Of a stretch of 64,000 bases of DNA, positions 18,777 to 27,567 are shown piece by piece. The position numbers were made by a program, and so were the translations under genes. How positions within the stretch are numbered: position 1 is the stretch's first letter; every line of letters starts with the position of its first letter. A model generated the notes under the pieces. That model worked only from the letters and a program-made list of their open reading frames with translations. It had not been told where the DNA came from and made no database searches. Source of the DNA: Rheinheimera sp. A13L (GTDB taxonomy: Bacteria; Pseudomonadota; Gammaproteobacteria; Enterobacterales; Alteromonadaceae); the NCBI RefSeq assembly GCF_000217935.1, contig NZ_AFHI01000004.1, positions 62,001 through 126,000 on the forward strand. Direction: 5' to 3'.

Positions 18777-21398
18777 ATGTCGTTGTTGAGAAAGATCTGC
18801 CTGGTAGCTGGTCTGTTTTTTTTATTTATAGCGCAGTCTTTTGCAACTGAAATTCAACGACAAACTATATTCACCTCAGCTGATGTTGATGCTTATAGTT
18901 TAACTTCTTCCAATCATCTTTGGTTCCAGGCAAATAATAAGTTTATGGAGACAGAGTTTGTCAACGGGCAGTGGGTGAATCGTCGTTTCGTTGTGCCTGA
19001 AGGTAGTGAGCTTGAATCTAAGTTCATTTATGATTTTGCCGTCACGGATCAGCACCTTTGGATGATTGAGGCTGATAAGGTTACTGCGTTTGAGTTATCG
19101 GAATCCGCTCCTTTTATAAAAAATAAAGTCGAATTGCCATTAGCTTATGCTGTAGGTGAGCATGTGGACATGACTGTTGCGCTTGATAATTCTGGTGTCG
19201 TCAGTCATGGCAGAAATCAGTATGTGACTGCCGTATGGGTGTTTACTTTGGACAATGGCCAAATCAAGCAGCAAGAGCTGGAACCACCGAGTTGTCGTTC
19301 GCCAGGAGGCTTCCTTATGACCAGCCAATGGCTGGTGCTGGCGTGTGGCTCTTATGAAAATGTGGTTTACCGGAAAAATGGCCTTCATTATGAGTTATTT
19401 AAAACTATTTATGGCCAAGTCCTGCATCTGAATCCTGAGAACTCAGCTTTGATTGTTTACCATCCGGATCTGTCGAAAATTGTCACGTTAGCTTTGCCAA
19501 GCCTTAATGAAATTAGTTCAATTTCTTTAGTCACAGAGGTTTATCAGAGCTCGAGAGACTCTTTGTTTCTGGTAGATAAAGTTGAAAACCAGGACCCCAC
19601 TGCAACCAGGCAGGTTATACGTCTCGACAATAATGGGCAGATTGTTGAACAGCTAAAATTTTCATCATTCGACAAAGCCTTGGGCTTAGCGAGCTATAAA
19701 AACTTTTCTGCTTTTTTACATAAAGTCGGAGACAGCATTTTTCTTGGGTTTGATGAATGGGTAAAGAACGAAGAGTCAGGCCTTTACGATTTTAGGGGTA
19801 ATACCTGGCAACATAAGCTGGGGGTTTCTCATTCTGTGGCCGAATCTTTTCCAAAGGTGAATGCTGTAGTTTTTGGTGGTTTTACTAAACAAATTTGGTT
19901 AGGTGAGCCATCCGAAATGCCTGTTGTTCGCGGTTATGCTCAGTTAATAACTACAGAGTTTCAACAAGTAAATATTTCTGCAACTGCAAACCATGAATAT
20001 AGTTGGTGGTTTGCAGGTATTCGTTACAATACCTTATATCTGGGGTTGTGGACTCCTGAACATCAATTCCGGCAGATAGAAGTGGCATATCCACATGGTT
20101 TCAGTTCCAGTATCTACGATATGTATTACTTCAAAGATCAAGATACCTTACTGATTCACACTCAGGACGGCATTTTCATGCAATGTTCCAATGTCAGCAA
20201 TCTTGAAACATCGGGCTGTCAGCCAATACCTCTGCCGGAGAACATGCAATATAAGGTTGCCACTAAACATGGTCTGCTGGTTTATCAAAAAGCAGCTTCA
20301 GAATCAGCACTGACAGCTTCGATGTTTACTTTAACTTCGGCTGGCTTACAACAAAGCTGGAGCCTTTCTCTGAATGAGGAGCAATCTAAAGTAGTTCCTC
20401 ATGTATATGTAGAGGAACATGATGTTGTGTTGGGGCGCAAAGCTCAAATTCGATTATCTGATGGTGCTGGTACTTTTGTTGATACTCCTTCTGGCCCGAG
20501 TTTTTACGGCAATTGTCTTTTTTTAGGGCAAACAGATATTTTATGCCCCAGCAATGCTTTTGAATTCTTCAGGTTTAATGAAAGTTTTACTATAGCTATG
20601 GCTATAAGACCTGGGCAGGATTCGTCATTAGTGAATTTAGGTGGTGCATTACGTCATGCAACTCAAAATGGTTATGTGTTGACGTCATCAAAGGATCAAA
20701 TCGTATGGCATCGTCTGGATTTGCCACAAATTAACTTCACTAATAAGGATATTCTTGTCGATGCATTTCAGGATGAAAATATAATCTTAGATTTAAATAA
20801 TCATCTGACATCTTTAAACGGATTAGTGGTCAATGCTGAAGAAACAGCGAATGCTCATTTGTTCAGTCTGCGTTTTTTGCAGCTAAAAACCGGTGATGCC
20901 AGTTGGCAACTGAATACATCAAATGATTTGGCTCTTTATAATCCAAAATTTAATCTGAATTTCACCTTTAGTAATGATCTGTGGAATATGAATCTGCCTT
21001 ATGAATTTTCCCTGCATAATATTAACGATGCACCAAGAGTTAAACCGGGAGAACGCGTGAATGATCTCGATATTGGCGATACCTATATGTTGGATTTTTT
21101 TGAAGTATTTGAAGATATCGACAGGGATACGTTGAGTTTCCAGATGTCCACGCTACCTGCTGGTTTTATCCGTGAAGACACTCGGATTATGGCTACACCA
21201 ACTTCGCCCGGACGTTACAGTTTTTCTATTACCGCTACAGACCCTTCCGGTTTATCTGTGAGTGCAACTTTTTCAGGAATGATTAAAGGTAAAGGAAGTA
21301 ATGACTCAGGTGGCGGCTCTGTAGGCTATTGGGTTTTACTCTGTCTTTCGGTTTTGGTCTGGATAAGGCGTTCGACGGCAAGGTTCTGGACTCTGTAA
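18777..21398 (+). CDS. Large secreted protein with cadherin-like domain and GlyGly-CTERM anchor
   Basis: An 873-aa exported protein. The signal peptide (residues 1-23) ends QSFA. The long middle part has WD/propeller-like repetitive strands (HLWFQANNK, QHLWMIEAD, TKQIWLGEP), with no enzyme motif. Near residue 760-835 a putative-Ig/cadherin-like module is visible (FEVFEDIDRDTLSFQ, ITATDPSGLSVSATF). The C-terminus SNDSGGGSVGYWVLLCL plus IRRS is a GlyGly-CTERM signal: Gly-rich stretch, one helix, basic end. Such signals are processed by rhombosortase in bacteria with type II secretion. GAGGG precedes the ATG. It lies between an M28 gene and the tail of another. Function is unknown; surface or secreted display is inferred. 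Confidence 0.75.
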   Translation: MSLLRKICLVAGLFFLFIAQSFATEIQRQTIFTSADVDAYSLTSSNHLWFQANNKFMETEFVNGQWVNRRFVVPEGSELESKFIYDFAVTDQHLWMIEADKVTAFELSESAPFIKNKVELPLAYAVGEHVDMTVALDNSGVVSHGRNQYVTAVWVFTLDNGQIKQQELEPPSCRSPGGFLMTSQWLVLACGSYENVVYRKNGLHYELFKTIYGQVLHLNPENSALIVYHPDLSKIVTLALPSLNEISSISLVTEVYQSSRDSLFLVDKVENQDPTATRQVIRLDNNGQIVEQLKFSSFDKALGLASYKNFSAFLHKVGDSIFLGFDEWVKNEESGLYDFRGNTWQHKLGVSHSVAESFPKVNAVVFGGFTKQIWLGEPSEMPVVRGYAQLITTEFQQVNISATANHEYSWWFAGIRYNTLYLGLWTPEHQFRQIEVAYPHGFSSSIYDMYYFKDQDTLLIHTQDGIFMQCSNVSNLETSGCQPIPLPENMQYKVATKHGLLVYQKAASESALTASMFTLTSAGLQQSWSLSLNEEQSKVVPHVYVEEHDVVLGRKAQIRLSDGAGTFVDTPSGPSFYGNCLFLGQTDILCPSNAFEFFRFNESFTIAMAIRPGQDSSLVNLGGALRHATQNGYVLTSSKDQIVWHRLDLPQINFTNKDILVDAFQDENIILDLNNHLTSLNGLVVNAEETANAHLFSLRFLQLKTGDASWQLNTSNDLALYNPKFNLNFTFSNDLWNMNLPYEFSLHNINDAPRVKPGERVNDLDIGDTYMLDFFEVFEDIDRDTLSFQMSTLPAGFIREDTRIMATPTSPGRYSFSITATDPSGLSVSATFSGMIKGKGSNDSGGGSVGYWVLLCLSVLVWIRRSTARFWTL

Positions 21399-21442
21399 TA
21401 GAATTGCAGAAAAGTCGTCAAAAAAACTGATTCTACAGGCTG

Positions 21443-21490
21443 TTAAGCGAAGGATTTAAAGCCATCAGGGACCAGTCATTGCAAAAGTAA
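21443..21490 (+). pseudogene. 3' tail of a third M28 peptidase gene
   Basis: The sequence translates as GFKAIRDQSLQK followed by a stop, almost the same as the end of the intact paralogue (EFKAIRDKSLQ), and is followed by a degenerate copy of that gene's terminator. Nothing of the rest of the gene is left upstream. Confidence 0.75.
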
Positions 21491-21509
21491 TGTTCTTTTG
21501 TTTTTAGAG

Positions 21510-21535
21510 AAACCGACTTTTATGCCGGTTTTTTT
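21510..21535 (+). terminator. Degenerate copy of the M28 terminator
   Basis: AAACCGAC/GCCGGTTT stem (one mismatch) followed by a T-tract. It is homologous to the hairpin at 18637-18661. Confidence 0.7.
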
Positions 21536-21617
21536 AGTTTGAAAGCAAACAGCATTCCCTTGATCAAGGAAAAACCATCTGAATGGCAAGGGCGTCACTG
21601 AAGTGGTTAACGCAAAC

Positions 21618-21782
21618 GGGGTCAAGTCTTGCCCCGTGCCCCAGATGCAATCTTGGCATATTGGAGCTCGTTAGCCGAGTCAAAAACTGATTGAGTTAAG
21701 ATTTTCCCTTTAAGAGTATGAGTTTGATTTTCAATGTAAGACCATTAACTTAATACTGGAGCACAGAGCAAGACCTGACCCT
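21618..21782. repeat. About 165-bp element with imperfect inverted ends
   Basis: The left end GGGGTCAAGTCTTG (21618-21631) and the right end GCAAGACCTGACCCT (21768-21782) are imperfect inverted copies. Similar GGGGTCA-type ends mark REP/MITE-like repeats associated with Y1 transposases in related bacteria, as far as I recall. No transposase is encoded within it. Confidence 0.4.
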
Positions 21783-21790
21783 GGTGTTGC

Positions 21791-21865
21791 TTTCAACTAG
21801 GGCAAGGTGCATATGTTAAGTACTCTAACGGTTTCGACCTGAAAAACTGGGGCGTTGTGGGATAG
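21791..21865 (+). other. Possible coding relic, 3' end of an unknown gene
   Basis: Directly after the inverted-end element an open frame reads FQLGQGAYVKYSNGFDLKNW then GVVG and a stop. The codon pattern looks coding, but no start exists. It could be the end of a gene cut by the element. Confidence 0.2.
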
Positions 21866-21939
21866 TACATTCGCGCTGTACATGCGAGAGAGCAATATAT
21901 TCATGGGATTATATGTTCCAACTTTACAGGGAAAGAAGG

Positions 21940-22323
21940 ATGCTGATTCGATATTTGTTGTTCTCTGTTGCTTTATTTTCATCAGCATTATGTTGCAGTG
22001 AAGATATTAACTCCATAATAGCTCTTGCAAATGATGATATTCGGGCTAAGAAATTTGCCGCAGCAGAGACAAAGCTAATAAATCTGATTGAGCAAAAAAC
22101 TGTGCTAACAGTTAGTCAGGAAGTGAACGCTAAATACCGGCTTCTTGAATTAACTTTTATTACTAATGATTATTCTCGCACAGAACATTATGCTAGAGAT
22201 TTACTATACATAATGCATAAGAATCCAGCATATGAGAAGCTCAGAAAGCGTTTAGTGTATAGGCTCTGCAGTAGCGAAGACTGGATGGAAACTAGAGCTT
22301 TATTTTCAGATATTTGCTTGTAG
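21940..22323 (+). CDS. Small exported helical protein of unknown function
   Basis: A 127-aa product beginning MLIRYLLFSVALFSSALCCSE, a signal peptide with two adjacent cysteines that could act as a lipobox variant. The rest is helical in a TPR-like manner (IIALANDDIRAKKFAAAETK, YRLLELTFITNDYSRTEHYA). The ATG at 21940 is chosen because AGGGA lies seven bases before it; an in-frame ATG at 21913 adds nine residues. The protein may be a truncated larger TPR protein, since it stops abruptly after one or two repeat-like units. Neighbours are repeats and an IS relic. Confidence 0.5.
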   Translation: MLIRYLLFSVALFSSALCCSEDINSIIALANDDIRAKKFAAAETKLINLIEQKTVLTVSQEVNAKYRLLELTFITNDYSRTEHYARDLLYIMHKNPAYEKLRKRLVYRLCSSEDWMETRALFSDICL

Positions 22324-22422
22324 AAACGGTGTTGTCCCGTCCGAGTGTCCGGCAGGATTATTGAGGGGTTTGGCAACGCCATTTTGTTTGAAAGTTAAAC
22401 AATCTGGCTTGGGTTTCTAACT

Positions 22423-22451
22423 AAAAATCTCTGAAAGAGATCAGAGTTTTT
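22423..22451. terminator. Bidirectional terminator-like hairpin
   Basis: AAAAATCTCTGA and TCAGAGTTTTT form a stem around AAGAGA (one bulged base), with A- and T-runs on both sides. It separates the small exported protein gene from the IS relic. Confidence 0.6.
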
Positions 22452-22563
22452 AGCACTCCTTAAAAAATATCTTCTTTTTAAGCAAACCGCTGCTATTCAG
22501 GTAGCCGTTGCCTCTATCCTGCGCGGACAGTGTTTTTTGTTTTGTTGCGCTCCTTTGCCGAAT

Positions 22564-23100
22564 TTACTCTCTGGCATAAAACCCCTGCAGCACTCCATTC
22601 CAGAATTCGATATAGTTCCAGTTTTTGGTCTGAGGTATTGCTTTGCCATGCCAGATTTCATCTGGTGTCTGGCCCTTCAGGTTTTGGTGTGGACGGATGG
22701 CGTTATACCAAAACTGAAATTCAGCCAAACGTTGAGTGAGTTCATCGCCTTGAGCGATCAAGACTTGACCAATGTGCCTTTTTAATGTCCCGAATAGTCT
22801 TTCGATCCGTCCGTTTTATTCGCAATGTGCCATTGCTCACCCCCCGGACCATCGTCGCTGCGCTTCGATGTTCAAAATTGGAAAAGCAATTTTGTGCCAA
22901 GGACAACCTAATTCCGCGCATTGATGCTTGATACCTAAGAATTTCAAAGCCCAACTAAAAGTTCTGGAGGTAAACACGGCTTCGTTGTCAGTGCGTATCA
23001 CCCGTGGTTTGCCATAGAGTTCAATGGCAGCACAAATGGCCCGAACTAAAGTGACGGATGCTTTATCGCGCAATCCCGATAAGCAAAGCGCTATACGGGA
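22564..23100 (-). mobile_element. Decayed insertion sequence, DDE (rve) transposase fragment
   Basis: Reading the minus strand, a first piece gives LRDKASVTLVRAI, VIRTDNEAVFTSRTFSWALK and KHQCAELGCPWH. This is the middle of an integrase-core transposase of the IS3/IS481 sort, with the second catalytic Asp in RTDNE. After an interruption it resumes with GRIERLFGTLKRHIGQVLIA (catalytic Glu in GRIER) and continues through WYNAIRPHQNLKGQTPDEIW to the stop at 22564. The N-terminal HTH and first Asp are absent. The element is non-functional. Confidence 0.8.
22816..22893. other. Small insertion inside the relic transposase
   Basis: Between the codons for GCPWH and GRIERLFG, adjacent or nearly so in intact relatives, lie about 78 extra bases. 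They keep the frame length (multiple of three) but bring two stop codons. TGGCACA occurs at both edges on the minus strand, which could be a target duplication. Confidence 0.5.
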
Positions 23101-23176
23101 AAGGATGGCTCCGTTTTATTATTTGTGGTGTCAAATTGTATTGAACAACAAAAAACTGTGGTGAAAATTACTTAGA

Positions 23177-23701
23177 CTATTTTGTTGTACTGAGTAAACG
23201 CCCTTTATTGTCGTAGTTATAGATGGTCTGACGGGTTAGATCGGCAGGATTATAAGCTGTACCGTCTGAATTAAAGGCAGAGAAGGAGAACACAGAATTT
23301 AAACCGCTAATAACAAATACAGAAAAAGGTTGATTCACCACATTCAAAGACACTTTATCAGGCTGCTCTGTATTGTTTGCTGAAACCACAAAAGGGTGGC
23401 CTTCTGTCAGCTGCAATGCTTTCCATTGTTCATAGGTGACAGGTTCAAGTCCCCAGCCTGTTGGCGTCTGGATAATTTTCAGGTAGCCATATTTTTTACT
23501 GACCATCAAAGGAATGTTTACTTCTGCGGCTATAAGCACAAAATCTTTGGGGGCCTCTAAATACAACTGACCATTTGGATCAGAGAAAGTGCGGAACTCA
23601 GTCAAACTCGGCTGCATTGCAGCACTGGCTGAGCTGCAAAACAAACAAAACATCACGACTTTGCATCTGTTGAGTATTTTTCGCTGAAGTTCACCTTGCA
23701 T
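23177..23701 (-). pseudogene. N-terminal fragment of an RHS/YD-repeat protein
   Basis: A 174-aa exported product. The signal peptide ends SASA, followed by a beta-rich domain (FRTFSDPNGQLYLEAPKDFVL). The last residues, RQTIYNYDNKGRLLSTTK, are a textbook first YD repeat (YxYDxxGRL), after which the gene stops. RHS-type proteins carry dozens of such repeats, so the rest has been lost, probably with the rearrangement that left the IS relic about 75 bases downstream. It may still be expressed as a short secreted protein. Confidence 0.6.
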
Positions 23702-24136
23702 GAAATATCCCTATTGTGTTGCATTTGCTGAAACAGAAATGAGTACAACTGACTAAAGATAGTATTGTCTAAATATCCACAAGGTAAGTCCCTCTTTTAC
23801 TGAATTTTTCCCTAAACAAACGCAGGGGTTAGGTTTAGCCTTTAACTGCAAAAACACAGGGTGGGATCCGTTACTGCTTTCTGCTTTTCAGTCACCTGGG
23901 TATAGACGTCGCCACTTTTTCTTTGTATTTGAACGCTAAAACACCGGACTTAGTGCCGGTGTTTTTATTCATGAAGCAAAGGTCTGAAACTATTTTCATA
24001 ACAAATTAACCCAACTCTGACTGTATTAATTTGTTAGCAGTCTGGTATTCTTGACATCCAGCCTGGTATTGCAGGTTTTATCGTTTCTAGTGGGAAATGA
24101 CAGCAGTATGCTGGCAATGCAGAGACAAGGCAGAAT
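23702..24136. other. Gene-free stretch with an orphan terminator
   Basis: This 435-base gap between divergent genes shows no open frame I would call. It holds a strong terminator at 23938-23966 whose T-run faces the plus strand, although no plus-strand gene ends here. The promoters of the RHS fragment and of the GGDEF-EAL gene should lie in it. Confidence 0.5.
23938..23966 (+). terminator. Orphan rho-independent terminator
   Basis: AAAACACCGG pairs with CCGGTGTTTT and ends in TTTTT. It follows no visible gene on the plus strand, so it may be what is left of a deleted gene. Confidence 0.7.
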
Positions 24137-26011
24137 ATGAAGCAGTGGACCTTATTTGAATTTTCAGCTGGCTCTGATATTACCGCTTTAACTGCTAAAC
24201 AGTTAAAGCGACTGAAACAAATTGTCTGGATTTGTCTGCTTGCTGTGATCTGCGGCGCAGCTGCTTCCGGTCCTAAATCCACCACGGTTTTAATGGCGAC
24301 AGCTATGGGCCTGGTTTGCATTTTAATTTTGCTGCAGCGGCGTAAAATCCGCTTTGCCATTGGGGCTTTGTTGTGGCTGCTGACGTTAATGATCTGCAGT
24401 TTGATTAGTATCAATGCGGGTATTTTTGATCTGATGCTGCTGGGTTATCCGCTGGTGCTGGCTTATGCGGCTATGTACAGTGGCCGGCGTTTTTATCTGC
24501 TGTTATTTGGTTTTATCCTGCTATTTTGTTCCTTTTTGGCCCTGGCAGCTCTGTATGACTGGCTTTCTTTTAGTCCTGCAGTGGCCACAGTAAATACTTT
24601 TATCACCTTAAATCTTCTGTTGTTGGTCAGTGGGGTAACCATGAGGCTGATAGCCCGGGATACCAAAGATGTGTTGCTGCAGTTAAAACAAGAAAACGAA
24701 CGGGTGGTGAAATCCCAGCTGGAAATTCAGCGTTTGGCTCAGCACGACCCGCTGACAGGTCTGGTCAACAGAACTCAATGTGAACTGGGTTTTCAGCGTG
24801 CTGTGGCCGCCAGTGCACAGCAATCTGTGGCTTTGTTATTTATCGATTTAGATAATTTTAAGCCTATTAACGATGCCCTGGGTCATCAGGCGGGTGATGA
24901 AGTATTACAACAACTGGCGACGGTGCTGCAAAGCCAGTTGTCAGAGCAGGATGTACTGAGTCGTTTTGGTGGTGATGAGTTTGTGGTGATTATAAGCCAG
25001 TGGCAAAATCCGGCTGAGCTTGAGCAACGCATTCAAAACTTATTACACAGTTGTCAGCAGGAATTTGTAGTACAGCAGCATAAAGTTCAGTTGTCTGCTT
25101 CTATTGGGGTTACCAGAGCGCCGCAAGATGGCACTGATTTTCATCTGCTTTGCAAAAAAGCGGATACGGCTATGTATCAGGCAAAAAAAATGGGGCGTAA
25201 CAGATTTTGCTGGTATCACTCTGACATGGAGCAGCAACAGCTGGATAAATTTAACCTGATGATGCGCTTACGTGTGGCGGTAAAGCAGCAGCTTTTTACT
25301 GTGGCCTACCAGCCGACCTATGATTTAAAAACCAATCAGATCAGTGGGGCAGAGGCCTTATTGCGTTGGTCTGATGCAGAATTGGGGGCTGTTCCACCAG
25401 ACGTTTTTATACCTCTGGCAGAGGAAACCGGTTTAATTCAGGAGCTTGGGCTTTTTGTGCTGCAAAAAGCCTGTGCCCAGGTAAAGCTATGGCAAGAGTC
25501 AGGTTTTCTTTTAGGTATTGCGGTGAATATTTCCGCCATGCAGTTTAAGCAAGGTGATTTACCAGCAGTGGTGACACAAGTGCTGGCAGATACTGGTTTA
25601 GAGGCACATTGGCTGGAATTGGAATTGACTGAGTCTGTGCTGATTGATGATACGGCTTTAGTGAAACAACACATTGATCAGTTGTCTGCTTTGGGTGTGC
25701 GCTTTGCTATTGATGATTTTGGCACCGGCTATTCCAATCTGGGCTATTTAAGCCAGTTTAGTCTGAACAGTTTAAAAATAGACCGCTCTTTTGTGGCCCG
25801 TATTGGTCACAATAAAAAAGACTTAGCGCTGGTCAACGGCATCATTCAGCTGGCAAGCAGTTTAGGTTTACATACTGTGGCCGAAGGAGTGGAAGACACA
25901 CAAAGCCTGATGTTGTTGCAGCAGGCGGGGTGCAGCTGTGCTCAGGGCTATTTATGGTCAAAAGCTGTATCACCGGAAGAATTTACATTGCACCTGAGGA
26001 AAACGACATAA
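24137..26011 (+). CDS. Membrane GGDEF-EAL protein (cyclic-di-GMP turnover)
   Basis: A 624-aa dual-domain enzyme. Residues about 30-180 hold six or so membrane helices (MASE-like sensor). The GGDEF domain follows (DPLTGLVNR, DNFKPINDALGHQAGD, catalytic RFGGDEF near 276-280). Five residues before it the RxxD inhibitory site is replaced by SEQD, so product feedback at the classical site is not expected. The EAL domain has all main motifs: EALLRW, NISAMQF, ELTES, DDFGTGYSNL, KIDRSFV and AEGVED. Both activities look possible. It is a lone gene. Confidence 0.93.
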   Translation: MKQWTLFEFSAGSDITALTAKQLKRLKQIVWICLLAVICGAAASGPKSTTVLMATAMGLVCILILLQRRKIRFAIGALLWLLTLMICSLISINAGIFDLMLLGYPLVLAYAAMYSGRRFYLLLFGFILLFCSFLALAALYDWLSFSPAVATVNTFITLNLLLLVSGVTMRLIARDTKDVLLQLKQENERVVKSQLEIQRLAQHDPLTGLVNRTQCELGFQRAVAASAQQSVALLFIDLDNFKPINDALGHQAGDEVLQQLATVLQSQLSEQDVLSRFGGDEFVVIISQWQNPAELEQRIQNLLHSCQQEFVVQQHKVQLSASIGVTRAPQDGTDFHLLCKKADTAMYQAKKMGRNRFCWYHSDMEQQQLDKFNLMMRLRVAVKQQLFTVAYQPTYDLKTNQISGAEALLRWSDAELGAVPPDVFIPLAEETGLIQELGLFVLQKACAQVKLWQESGFLLGIAVNISAMQFKQGDLPAVVTQVLADTGLEAHWLELELTESVLIDDTALVKQHIDQLSALGVRFAIDDFGTGYSNLGYLSQFSLNSLKIDRSFVARIGHNKKDLALVNGIIQLASSLGLHTVAEGVEDTQSLMLLQQAGCSCAQGYLWSKAVSPEEFTLHLRKTT

Positions 26012-26316
26012 ATCTGCAGATAGTGGTCAAAACCAAAATTGCCTTTTCCTTTATCACCTGAAATCTCATTTGATGTCAGAACTTATCAACAGGCTGCTGC
26101 GACTGAGCCTGTAAGCAAGCAGATAGACATTGACGAACAATTACACTGATGTATGCGTATTGAACTGAAATCGATCAGTCTTTAGTCGCTCAGTGTGCCC
26201 GCCCATTAAATTCAGTTAATTACAGTTGTTTTTGATAGTGATTCTCAATATCATCCGCGCCGCCAAAAGTTACTGGTTTAGGAATAAACTGTTAATTAAT
26301 TGATTTTGAGAGCCTG
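26012..26316. other. Upstream region of the microcin locus
   Basis: This 305-base gap has no open frame worth calling. Its only clear signal is the Fur-like box at 26234-26252, placed about 65 bases before the adaptor gene, with AT-rich sequence around it that could hold the promoter. Confidence 0.5.
26234..26252. promoter_or_regulatory. Fur-box-like operator before the microcin export genes
   Basis: GATAGTGATTCTCAATATC matches the 19-bp Fur consensus GATAATGATAATCATTATC at 15 positions and keeps the inverted-repeat outline. It lies 65-83 bases upstream of the CvaA-like gene, a suitable place for iron repression. Iron control is well known for class II microcins such as colicin V. Confidence 0.55.
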
Positions 26317-27567
26317 ATGTCTGAAATGGATTTTTTTCGTACAGCTGCAGTAAAGCAGCAAGCCGCCAGATTGGATGGTGAAGTTATTATTGCTCAACCT
26401 ATAAGCAGCAGTGTACTGACCCTTGTTTTTCTGCTGCTTGTCGTTGTAATCATCAGCTTTTTAAGTCAGAGCTCCTTTCATCGTAAAGAAACAGTGATTG
26501 GTTATTTAAAACCCGATACAGGTTTAGCCAAAATAGTTTCGCCCCGCCCGGGTGTGATCAGTCAACTCTATGTTGAAGATGGTCAACAAGTCAAAGCCGG
26601 ACAACATCTGGCGTTGCTCCAAATGCAGGATAACTTAGCCGAAGGACAGAGTCTGACCGAAAGTCTGGCGTTGGCCCTGCAACAGCAAATTGAACTGGTG
26701 CACCTGAGAAAAAAACAATCGCTTGATCAGTATCAACAACAGCAAGCAGAGCTGAAAAATCGTCTGACTTTGAGTCAAAACTTACTCAAGGACATTGTGG
26801 TTCAGCAGCAATTAGTGCAACAACGGCTGAAGCTGCATCAGGCACGTTACCGGAATTATCAGAGTTTAAGCCTTCAGGGGGCGGTTTCTGCTAATGATCT
26901 GCAACAACAGCACGAACTGCATCTGACTATCCAGCAACAACTATCTGAACTGAACGCGAGTGAACAAAGCCAGCTGACACAGATTGCTCAGGTGAAAGGG
27001 CTATCAGAACGCTTACCCGCTGAACATCAACAGCAAATGGCATTGCTTGACAGCGATATATCACGGCTGAGCCAACAGCAAATTGAGTTGAACGCCCGGG
27101 GGCAGTTGTTGTTGACCGCTCCTGTCAGCGGCAGAGTCACCAACTTAATGGCCGAGATTGGCACCAGTGTTCAAGGTAGTTTCACCCTGTTAACCATTAT
27201 GCCGCTGGATGCCAAACTGGAAGCCGTTTTGCTTGTCCCTACCAGAGCTTATGGGTTTATCCAGCCAGGACAACGTACCCGCTTACGTTTTGATGCCTTT
27301 CCTTATCAGCGATTTGGCTTGTATGAAGGGGAAGTCACCAAGACAGCTCAGACCATAGTGTTACCCCAGGAACTCGATATGCCTGTTGTGGTGCAGGAGC
27401 CTGTTTACAGAGTGTCTGTGACTCTGGATCAACAGCATATTCAGGCATTTGGCAATTCTGTCCAGTTGCAATCGGGTATGTCATTAAGTGCCGACATAGT
27501 GCTGGAGCAGCGTAGTTTATTAGCCTGGTTGCTGGAACCCATTTTTAGCCTGAAAGGGAAATTGTAA
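26317..27567 (+). CDS. HlyD/CvaA-like membrane fusion protein of a microcin exporter
   Basis: Periplasmic adaptor of a type I secretion system, 416 aa. One N-terminal helix (residues 30-50, SSSVLTLVFLLLVVVIISFL) anchors it; the following KETVIGYLKPDTGLAKIVSPRPGVI is the start pattern of CvaA-type adaptors. A Gln-rich coiled coil spans about 110-260, split by a lipoyl/barrel-sandwich half on each side (GVISQLYVEDGQQVKAGQ and LTAPVSGRVTNL). It overlaps the next gene by one base (TAATG), so the two are translationally coupled. Its partner is the C39 ABC exporter at 33258. No outer-membrane channel is in the window. Confidence 0.88.
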   Translation: MSEMDFFRTAAVKQQAARLDGEVIIAQPISSSVLTLVFLLLVVVIISFLSQSSFHRKETVIGYLKPDTGLAKIVSPRPGVISQLYVEDGQQVKAGQHLALLQMQDNLAEGQSLTESLALALQQQIELVHLRKKQSLDQYQQQQAELKNRLTLSQNLLKDIVVQQQLVQQRLKLHQARYRNYQSLSLQGAVSANDLQQQHELHLTIQQQLSELNASEQSQLTQIAQVKGLSERLPAEHQQQMALLDSDISRLSQQQIELNARGQLLLTAPVSGRVTNLMAEIGTSVQGSFTLLTIMPLDAKLEAVLLVPTRAYGFIQPGQRTRLRFDAFPYQRFGLYEGEVTKTAQTIVLPQELDMPVVVQEPVYRVSVTLDQQHIQAFGNSVQLQSGMSLSADIVLEQRSLLAWLLEPIFSLKGKL

